Source: JBEIFW01 sp044370695 (lineage in GTDB: Bacteria > Actinomycetota > Acidimicrobiia > Acidimicrobiales > Ilumatobacteraceae). From it: DNA of 19,196 bases. This document shows, piece after piece, positions 13,732-19,196 of the stretch; positions within the stretch are counted from its first letter, which is position 1, and every line of letters starts with the position of its first letter. Made by a program: the position numbers and the translations under genes. Location: NCBI GenBank assembly GCA_044370695.1, contig JBILVB010000069.1:1-19196 (forward strand). Direction: 5' to 3'. The notes beneath the pieces were generated by a model. The model did no database searches, was not told the origin of the DNA, and worked only from the letters and a program-made list of their open reading frames with translations.

Positions 13732-14672
13732 CCACCGCCTCCGCGGCCGGCGGTCCGGTCGCTGCGATCGACCTCGGCACCAACTCGGTGCGTCTGCTCG
13801 TCGTCGACCCCGAGGGCGGGGTGCTCACCCGCCGCTCGACGATCACGCGGTTGGGGGCGGGCACCGCCCGGACCGGCATCCTGTCGCCCGAAGGCGCGGC
13901 ACGGACCCTCGATTGCCTGGCCGACTACCGCCGTGAGCTCGACCGGTTCGGTGTCGGGAACCTGCGGGTGGTCGGCACCCAGGCGATGCGCCGGGCCGCC
14001 GACGCGCCGGCGCTGATCGATGCGGCGGCCGCAGTGCTGGGGCAGCGCCCCGAGGTCCTCGACGGAGCTGAGGAAGCCCGACTGTCCTTCCTCGGCGCGA
14101 CCGACGGTCTGCGTGAACCGACGCCACACCTGGTGGTCGACATCGGCGGTGGATCGACCGAGCTGGCGATCCGAACCGACGACGGCGTGGTGCACGCCCG
14201 TTCGCTCCCCGTCGGTTGTGTGAGCCTCACCGAAGCCGAACTCGCCGGTGACCCGCCACGACCCGAGGAACTGACGAACGCCATCGCCCATGCGCACGAC
14301 CTGCTCGACGACGCGCTGCGCGAGCAACCGGTGTTCGGCACCGCGGCCACGCTCGTCGGCGTCGCCGGAACGATCACGACCGTCGCCGCCGTCGAGATCG
14401 GGCTGCTCGACTACGACCGCCGTGCCGTCGACGGCTTCCGCCTCGCCCGGGCCGCCGCCGAGGACGTGTTCCGGACGCTGGCCACCGAGCGGCTCGCCGA
14501 CCGGGTCCACAACCCGGGGCTCCAGCGGGAGCGGGCCGACGTGATCGTGGGCGGCTGCTGCGTGCTGGTCGCGCTCCTGCGACGGTTGCGAGCCGACGAG
14601 ATCGTCGTGCGCGACGCCGACCTGCTCGACGCCCTGGTCGCCGAGCTCCGCGGCGCGACGAGATCGGGCTGA
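13728..14672 (+). CDS. ppx: Ppx/GppA-family exopolyphosphatase
   Basis: Ppx/GppA enzymes remove terminal phosphate from polyphosphate or convert pppGpp to ppGpp; both connect to stress signalling in the cytosol. The 314-residue product is the short, two-domain actinobacterial form without the C-terminal HD domain of E. coli Ppx. It shows the first phosphate-binding motif AIDLGTNSVRLLV at residues 13-25, the catalytic-type Glu pair in DGAEEARLSFLGA (115-116), the second phosphate motif VVDIGGGSTEL (136-146) and the GVAGTITTVAAV motif. The start ATG lies in an ATGA overlap with DUF501, so the two are coupled. Which substrate is preferred cannot be told; actinobacterial short Ppx proteins of this type include both activities. 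Confidence 0.92.
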   Translation: MTTASAAGGPVAAIDLGTNSVRLLVVDPEGGVLTRRSTITRLGAGTARTGILSPEGAARTLDCLADYRRELDRFGVGNLRVVGTQAMRRAADAPALIDAAAAVLGQRPEVLDGAEEARLSFLGATDGLREPTPHLVVDIGGGSTELAIRTDDGVVHARSLPVGCVSLTEAELAGDPPRPEELTNAIAHAHDLLDDALREQPVFGTAATLVGVAGTITTVAAVEIGLLDYDRRAVDGFRLARAAAEDVFRTLATERLADRVHNPGLQRERADVIVGGCCVLVALLRRLRADEIVVRDADLLDALVAELRGATRSG

Positions 14673-14673
14673 C

Positions 14674-14679
14674 TACGGT
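14674..14679 (+). promoter_or_regulatory. Candidate -10 box of the GNAT gene (leaderless type)
   Basis: TACGGT overlaps the end of ppx and ends eight bases before the first GTG of the acetyltransferase gene, with no Shine-Dalgarno. It could give the gene its own leaderless transcript. Confidence 0.4.
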
Positions 14680-14687
14680 CCGACCCC

Positions 14688-15290
14688 GTGGTGCGTCTGT
14701 ACGGCCGACGGGTACTGCTCCGACCGCTGACCGCCCAGGACTTCGCGTCCTACAGCGAGGTGCGGCGCCGCAACGCTGCCTGGTTGACCCGTTGGGAGCC
14801 GCGCCGACCCCCCGGGGCCGCCGACCCGGCCGTCGACCGCGAGAGCTACCTGCTGCGCTGCTCGGCCCGTGACCGGGAGCGCCAACTCGGCAACGGGTAC
14901 TCGTTCGGAATCTTCGTCGACGGTGCCTTCGGCGGCGAGATCAACCTGAACGCGATCCAGCGGGGTCCGATGCAGTCGGCCTACGTCGGGTACTGGATCG
15001 ACGAGCAGCGCGCGGGGCGCAGCTACATGCCCGAGTCGGTCGCCGTCGTGTGCCGCTTCGCGTTCGAGGAGCTCCGCCTCCATCGGCTGCAGATCAACAT
15101 CATCCCCCGGAACGCCAACAGCCGTCGCGTCATGGAGAAGCTGCGGGTCCGGGAGGAGGGCGTCGCCGTGCGGTACCTCGAGATCGACGGGGTCTGGGAG
15201 GACCACGTGCGCTACGCGATCACCGCCGAGGAGTGGATCGCCCGTCGCGACGAGTTCGTCGCAGCGTGGATCAGCCCGGCTTCGAGCTGA
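14688..15290 (+). CDS. GNAT-family N-acetyltransferase (RimJ/RimL type)
   Basis: The 200-residue product has the RimJ/RimL-type acetyltransferase layout: an N-terminal strand VLLRPLTAQDFASY, a substrate-side loop, the central AYVGYWIDEQRAGRSYMPESVA segment that corresponds to acetyl-CoA-binding motif A in this subgroup, and RLHRLQINIIPRNANSRRVMEKL near the C-terminus. RimJ-like members acetylate protein N-termini (for example ribosomal protein S5), but many relatives act on other amines, so the substrate is open. Two GTG codons (14688, 14691) could start the gene; TACGGT lies just upstream. The end overlaps the stop of the convergent crotonase gene by 20 bases. Confidence 0.9.
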   Translation: MVRLYGRRVLLRPLTAQDFASYSEVRRRNAAWLTRWEPRRPPGAADPAVDRESYLLRCSARDRERQLGNGYSFGIFVDGAFGGEINLNAIQRGPMQSAYVGYWIDEQRAGRSYMPESVAVVCRFAFEELRLHRLQINIIPRNANSRRVMEKLRVREEGVAVRYLEIDGVWEDHVRYAITAEEWIARRDEFVAAWISPASS

Positions 15291-16029
15291 TCCGGCGCTG
15301 CAGCGCAGCGATCTTCTCGGCGAACCACGGCTGGCGCGTGGACCACACCTGCGGGACGATCTCCCGCTCGACGGCTTCGGGATGCTCGGCGATCCCGGCC
15401 ATCTCCTTGATCGTCCGCTTCGTCTCCACGGCGAGCTCGCGCGGTGCCGACGCTGCCCGCGCCGCCATCGCCTGCGCCGCACCGAGCAGTTCGTCGTCCG
15501 CCACGCACCGCCAGACCAGGCCGATGCGCTCGGCCTCGGCACCGGAGAGCACCTCGCCGAACACGACCGTGGCCATCGCCGCCTGCGGACCGGCGATGCG
15601 CCGCAACATCCACGTGTGCCCCCCGCCGGGGTGGATCCCGATCTGGAGGAACCGGGTGTCGAACCGGGCCGAAGCGCCGGCGATCCGCACGTCGCAGCCG
15701 AGCGCCAGGTTCATGCCCGCCCCGACCGCCGCGCCGTTCACCGCAGCGAGCGTGGGCAGCGGGCTGTCGGCGATCCGCAGGAAGCCGGCGTAGATGTTCT
15801 TCAGGCTCTCGGGCGTCGACTCCTGCAGGTTGCCCAGGTTGGCCCCGGCACAGAAGGCCGGCGCCGCACCGGTGACGACCACCGCCCCGATCCCCGGGTC
15901 GGCCTCGATGGAGTCCATCGCCGAGAGGATCTCGGCGACCATCGGGGCGGTGAGCGTGTTGCGCTCCCCCGGGTTGTTGAGCGTCAGGGTGGCGACACGA
16001 TCGGCGACGGTGACCTCGACGAGGCTCAC
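15271..16029 (-). CDS. Enoyl-CoA hydratase/isomerase-family protein with altered active site
   Basis: The 252-residue product is a crotonase-fold protein of normal length. The oxyanion-hole segments are present: PAFCAGANLGNL at about residues 57-68 and VNGAAVGAGMNLALGCD at about 97-113. However, the two glutamates that add water in enoyl-CoA hydratase (Glu144 and Glu164 of the rat enzyme) align with Asn107 and Phe127, so ordinary hydratase chemistry is unlikely. The nearby GIHPGGGHTWML segment is histidine-rich and may carry other chemistry. The GTG start at 16029 is set by a perfect GGAGG six bases upstream and by a GTGA overlap with the preceding YbjN-like gene. It probably acts on a CoA thioester of unknown identity, or has an isomerase or structural role. 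Confidence 0.85.
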   Translation of the reverse strand: MSLVEVTVADRVATLTLNNPGERNTLTAPMVAEILSAMDSIEADPGIGAVVVTGAAPAFCAGANLGNLQESTPESLKNIYAGFLRIADSPLPTLAAVNGAAVGAGMNLALGCDVRIAGASARFDTRFLQIGIHPGGGHTWMLRRIAGPQAAMATVVFGEVLSGAEAERIGLVWRCVADDELLGAAQAMAARAASAPRELAVETKRTIKEMAGIAEHPEAVEREIVPQVWSTRQPWFAEKIAALQRRISSKPG

Positions 16030-16553
16030 GACGCACCTCCTTGCGGGGGTCCTTGTGTGGGTGGCTGGGCGTTCTCGATCTCGGTGACGACCTGGTCGGG
16101 ATCCTTGTCCCCGAACCCGACGCCGAGCACTCCGGGAAGGTACTGGTCCATGACCTGCACCGCCGGATAGAGGCACTGGGCGATCATCGGATGGGTGAGC
16201 GGGACGTCGCGGAAACCCAGGCTGCACTTGTACCGGATCTCGCCGTCACGCAGGTCGAGCTCGAAGTTCCCGAGCAGCATCCCGTAGTTCGCCCGGGTGA
16301 CGAACTCCGCCATCGCCGAGCGACGATGCTCGGGGACGTTCACCATGGCGTAGGCGTAGACGAGGAGCACCTCCCGCTCGACGTTCACCTGGGCCAGCAC
16401 CCGCTGATCGCCGTTCGCCCCCCGGAACCCGCAGACGAACGCCGAGCTGCCGTCGACCGCCTGCGGGTTCCACTCGTCCATCTCCATGAACTGCTGGAGG
16501 TTCTCGTAGCCGGCCCACCCGTTGGCGTGCGCGAGCTCGGGGGAATCGCTCAT
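16026..16553 (-). CDS. YbjN-domain-like protein of unknown function
   Basis: The 175-residue soluble protein resembles the YbjN family, which has a fold similar to type III secretion chaperones. The pattern includes an early EMDEWNPQ region, a central beta section VCGFRGANGDQRVLAQVNVEREVLLVYAYAMVNVPEHRR, the FELDLRDGEIRYKCSLGF segment typical of the domain, and a helix near PAVQVMDQYLPG. The tail (about 155-175) is Gly/Pro-rich and disordered. No catalytic motif is seen. It lies between the Beta_propel lipoprotein gene, 22 bases upstream, and the crotonase gene, with which it shares a GTGA overlap, so the three may be co-transcribed. The family assignment is moderately sure and the function is unknown. 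Confidence 0.7.
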   Translation of the reverse strand: MSDSPELAHANGWAGYENLQQFMEMDEWNPQAVDGSSAFVCGFRGANGDQRVLAQVNVEREVLLVYAYAMVNVPEHRRSAMAEFVTRANYGMLLGNFELDLRDGEIRYKCSLGFRDVPLTHPMIAQCLYPAVQVMDQYLPGVLGVGFGDKDPDQVVTEIENAQPPTQGPPQGGAS

Positions 16554-16575
16554 AGGCCGGGCAGTCTCGCGCCCG

Positions 16576-18615
16576 TCAGGCTCCGAAGGGGATCCAGGCC
16601 ACCTCGGCGAGCGAGGCGAGGTCGTTGACCTTGACCCCCGCCGACGAGACGGTCACCAGCCGCCCGCCGACGACCAGGCTCCGGCGCATCTGGGTGGTCA
16701 TCTCCCGCACGGGTGCGCCGCCCGGCACGGCGGAACCCGACGAGCCGTCCACCCCCGTCGGTGCGGCCGCCGGATGCTCGACCGAGCCGGCGAGCGTCAG
16801 CGACGACGCCCCAACCGTGACCACGACCGCGCTCGACCGGTAGTTGCCCTTCCCGCCGTCGCCGCTCACCGGGACGACCAGGCGGCCTGCCGGCGACCAC
16901 CACAGGAACGCGTGGGGGTCGTACTCGGCCTCGCTCTGGGACCACCGCTGGGCCAGACGCAGGTTCGCCAGGCGCTTCGGGGCCGACGGATCGGACACGT
17001 CGAACAGCGATGCCGCCGTGCCCAGCACCTGACCGTCGCTGGTGGCGTCCTGGCCGATGCCAAGCAACCGGCCGTCACCCAGGGGGTGCAGGTAGGAGGA
17101 GAACCCGGGGATCTTCAACTCGCCCACCGCCTTCGGTGCGGCCGGGTCACGCAGGTCGATGACGTAGAGCGGATCGGTCTGGCGGAAGGTGACCACGTAC
17201 CCGACCGGCCCGAGGTAGCGAACGGCGTAGATCCGTTCCGTCCGACCGAGCCCCGTGACCGCGCCGAGTTGGACGAGATCGTCGCCGTTGCGCCGCAGCG
17301 TGTACACGCCCGACGAGCTGGCCGAGCCGAACCCGTCCGCCTCCACGGTGGTGGCGACCCGCAGCACGCCGTCGTGTTCGGACATGGCGTAGCTGTTGAG
17401 CAGCGTGCCCGGCACCGCTCCCGAGGCCAGGTAGGTCGCCGCGGTCCCGGTACCGAGCCCGAAGGTGTGCACGGCGGTCCGGGCCGGTTCCTGCCGGACC
17501 GGCCGGGTGTCGGCGTCGGCGGGCACCTCGGGGAGGACCGTCGTCGCAACGTAGAGGTTGTCGCCGCCGAGGTAGGCGATGTCGCCGGTGGCCACGACGC
17601 CGGCCGAACCGACCACCGTCGGCGTGGTGGCACCGAGCGGGAGGCTGGCGAGCCACGTGAGCCCGAGACCGGACTCGACCGCCGGGCGCCCGATGTCCTT
17701 GCACGACAGTGCCTGCTTGAGCGGTGCAGCGGCGCCACCGGCCGCTTCGGTGATGCTTCGGGGCAGCCAGTCCTCGAGACGGGAGTCGGCGATCGCCTTG
17801 CGGTTGGCCTCGGTCGCCTTGCGTTCGGCGTCGGTGCCCGGCTTGTTCGGCATCTCGAACGGGAGCCGGTCCCCGAGGCTCGAGTGCAGCACGAGGCGCA
17901 CGACGCCCTTGGCCGAGCGGGCCGCGACGAGGCGCCCTTCGAGCGTGACGACGCTCTGGCGCGTCGGCGAGGCCGGTGCCGAAACGTCGTACACCGCAAC
18001 GGTCGTGCCGGCATCACCGCCGACGACGTCCGGCAGGGCGCGGGCGGCACCGGCCGGCATCGGCCGGACCCCGCCGCCGCCCCAACCGTTGGTCACGACG
18101 ACGAGCCGGGTGCCGTCGAGGAGCAACTGGTGGTCGCCCGGCGGCAGGTCGACCCGGGCGATCTCGGCCCTCGCGACGGTGTCGACCACCCGCAACCGGC
18201 CGTCGACGACGGTGTAGACCATGCGGCCGTCCGTCTCGACCTGGTCGCCTTCGTCGACCCCCTGCTCCTGGGTGTTGGTCGTCGACGTGCCACTGGGTGC
18301 CGCTGCGACCGGCGCCGACTCCGCATCGCCGCGGGCACCCGCCAGGATCATCGGTCCACCCGGTCCGAGCCCGTAGGGACCCACGTTCCGGGTGGCGACC
18401 GCCTTCAGGTGGGAGAGCAGGTCGTCGCAGCCTTCGAACGGGGCGAACAGCGCCCGGCCGGGCAGGGGACGGACCGTCGGGCCGGTGGGATCGGTCGGGG
18501 CCGACGCCGTAGGGCTCGACCCGGTGCAACCGGCGACGATGCCGGCGACGAGGGTGGCCGCCAGCGTCGAGACGACGGTCGCATGGCGGGGAAGCGTGCG
18601 GTTCGTGCGGTGCAT
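16576..18615 (-). CDS. Beta_propel-family secreted lipoprotein
   Basis: The 679-residue product has a lipoprotein signal peptide: basic start, hydrophobic stretch to about residue 28 and a lipobox VAGC with the acylated Cys30. A Ser/Thr/Pro-rich linker follows. The family hallmark TNTQEQGVDEGDQVETDG lies at residues 113-130, followed by repeated WD-like blades: VYTVVDGRLRVVD, VAVYDVSAPASP, IYAVRYLGPVGYVVTF and SLFDVSDPSAPKRLANL. This is the actinobacterial and archaeal Beta_propel (C-terminal beta-propeller) family of unknown function. Long runs rich in charged residues at about 260-310 look like an insertion within the propeller. The ATG at 18615 has AAGGGC just upstream. It follows glgC by 54 bases on the same strand. 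Confidence 0.9.
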   Translation of the reverse strand: MHRTNRTLPRHATVVSTLAATLVAGIVAGCTGSSPTASAPTDPTGPTVRPLPGRALFAPFEGCDDLLSHLKAVATRNVGPYGLGPGGPMILAGARGDAESAPVAAAPSGTSTTNTQEQGVDEGDQVETDGRMVYTVVDGRLRVVDTVARAEIARVDLPPGDHQLLLDGTRLVVVTNGWGGGGVRPMPAGAARALPDVVGGDAGTTVAVYDVSAPASPTRQSVVTLEGRLVAARSAKGVVRLVLHSSLGDRLPFEMPNKPGTDAERKATEANRKAIADSRLEDWLPRSITEAAGGAAAPLKQALSCKDIGRPAVESGLGLTWLASLPLGATTPTVVGSAGVVATGDIAYLGGDNLYVATTVLPEVPADADTRPVRQEPARTAVHTFGLGTGTAATYLASGAVPGTLLNSYAMSEHDGVLRVATTVEADGFGSASSSGVYTLRRNGDDLVQLGAVTGLGRTERIYAVRYLGPVGYVVTFRQTDPLYVIDLRDPAAPKAVGELKIPGFSSYLHPLGDGRLLGIGQDATSDGQVLGTAASLFDVSDPSAPKRLANLRLAQRWSQSEAEYDPHAFLWWSPAGRLVVPVSGDGGKGNYRSSAVVVTVGASSLTLAGSVEHPAAAPTGVDGSSGSAVPGGAPVREMTTQMRRSLVVGGRLVTVSSAGVKVNDLASLAEVAWIPFGA

Positions 18616-18669
18616 GCCCTTGCGACGTCGGCAGCGCTGCCGCCGGTTCCAACGAAACCGCCCAAGTCG

Positions 18670-19196
18670 TCAGGGGGTGACGAGCCGATCCTTGTCGACG
18701 ACCACCACCCCACGATCGGACAGCACGAACCGCGCCGCATCGCGTGCGGGGTCGAGCCCGACGACGACGCCGGGCGGGACGGCCACGTTCTTGTCCAGCA
18801 CGCTGCGGTGCACCCGGGCCCCGGCGCCGATCCGGACCCCGGGGAACAGAATCGAATCGGTGACCTCGGCCCCGGCGCCGATGCGCACGTCGGGCCCGAT
18901 GATCGAGCCGTCGACCGAGCCCCCGGACACGATCGAGCCGGCGCACAACAGGCAGTTGTAGACCCGGGACGGCAGCCAGTCGTCGCCGTAGCTCAGCTTC
19001 GCCGGCGGGAGCGGCATCTGGATGCTGTACACCGGCCAGGCCGGGTTGTAGAGGCTGAACGGCGGCAGTGGGGCGAGCAGGTCCATGTTCGCCTCGTAGT
19101 ACGCATCGAGCGTCCCCACGTCACGCCAGTAGCCGCGCTCGTGGGCGGCCTGCCCCGGGATCTCGTTGGTGGAGAAGTCGTACACGTGGGCCAGAC
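18670..19196 (-). CDS. glgC: Glucose-1-phosphate adenylyltransferase, C-terminal part
   Basis: GlgC makes ADP-glucose from glucose-1-phosphate and ATP, the committed step of bacterial glycogen synthesis. Only the last 175 or so residues lie in the window; the N-terminal part lies beyond position 19196. The visible part has the family signatures YDFSTNEIPGQ and GYWRDVGTLDAYYEANMDL, then the left-handed beta-helix of hexapeptide repeats (GSIVSGGSVDGSIIGPDVRIGAGAEV and on) that binds regulators and joins subunits. The frame is open to the edge. It ends 54 bases before the Beta_propel gene, in which a palindrome GGCAGCGCTGCC (18630-18641) occurs without a U-tract. Confidence 0.93.
   Translation of the reverse strand, partial: LAHVYDFSTNEIPGQAAHERGYWRDVGTLDAYYEANMDLLAPLPPFSLYNPAWPVYSIQMPLPPAKLSYGDDWLPSRVYNCLLCAGSIVSGGSVDGSIIGPDVRIGAGAEVTDSILFPGVRIGAGARVHRSVLDKNVAVPPGVVVGLDPARDAARFVLSDRGVVVVDKDRLVTP

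Noticed and set aside
1..19196. tRNA, rRNA, CRISPR array, insertion sequence, integrase or toxin-antitoxin genes
   Set aside because: None was recognised by eye on either strand; nearly all of the sequence is accounted for by conserved protein genes.

Overview
The window comes from a high-GC bacterium, most probably an actinobacterium and perhaps one of the Acidimicrobiia. This rests on the very GC-rich codon use, many GTG starts, a DUF501-ppx pair, actinobacterial-style EamA, P450 and Beta_propel proteins, and several genes with a TAnnnT box only 6-10 bases before the start codon, as expected for leaderless mRNAs. No rRNA, tRNA, CRISPR array, transposase or phage gene was seen, and no gene-free stretch exceeds 300 bases. 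It reads as an ordinary chromosomal segment of short operons packed tail to tail.

Left part (1-7019). The tail of a cut-off gene is followed by a minus-strand operon: a small secreted helical protein, a PHP-domain phosphoesterase and the undecaprenyl-diphosphatase UppP. An EamA transporter (-) and a cytochrome P450 (+) diverge from a gap of only about 37 bp. The P450 overlaps tail to tail with the TldD-TldE (PmbA) protease operon, whose two genes are coupled through a GTGA overlap.

Middle part (7104-11598). A plus-strand operon carries a FlK-like thioesterase, a DagK/YegS lipid kinase that appears to begin with CTG inside a CTGA overlap, and two XdhC/CoxI-family proteins. After a minus-strand secreted NlpC/P60 hydrolase come a MocA-type molybdopterin nucleotidyltransferase and a membrane-anchored CoxG-like SRPBCC protein. 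XdhC, MocA and CoxG together form a maturation kit for a molybdenum hydroxylase of the xanthine dehydrogenase / CO dehydrogenase type, but no catalytic subunit is present here.

Right part (11655-19196). A complete methyl-accepting chemotaxis protein follows a good match to a sigma-28 (FliA/WhiG-type) promoter, with a perfect 8-bp inverted repeat across the predicted transcription start and Shine-Dalgarno, and it ends at a strong GC hairpin. Then come DUF501-ppx (ATGA overlap) and a GNAT acetyltransferase, facing a minus-strand series: glgC (cut by the window edge), a Beta_propel lipoprotein, a YbjN-like protein and a crotonase-fold protein that lacks both canonical catalytic glutamates.

The points most worth a second look are the sigma-28-like promoter with its overlapping inverted repeat, the CTG start of the lipid kinase, the orphan Mo-hydroxylase maturation set, the recurrent leaderless-type promoters and the altered crotonase active site. 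I did not find a convincing new multi-gene system.
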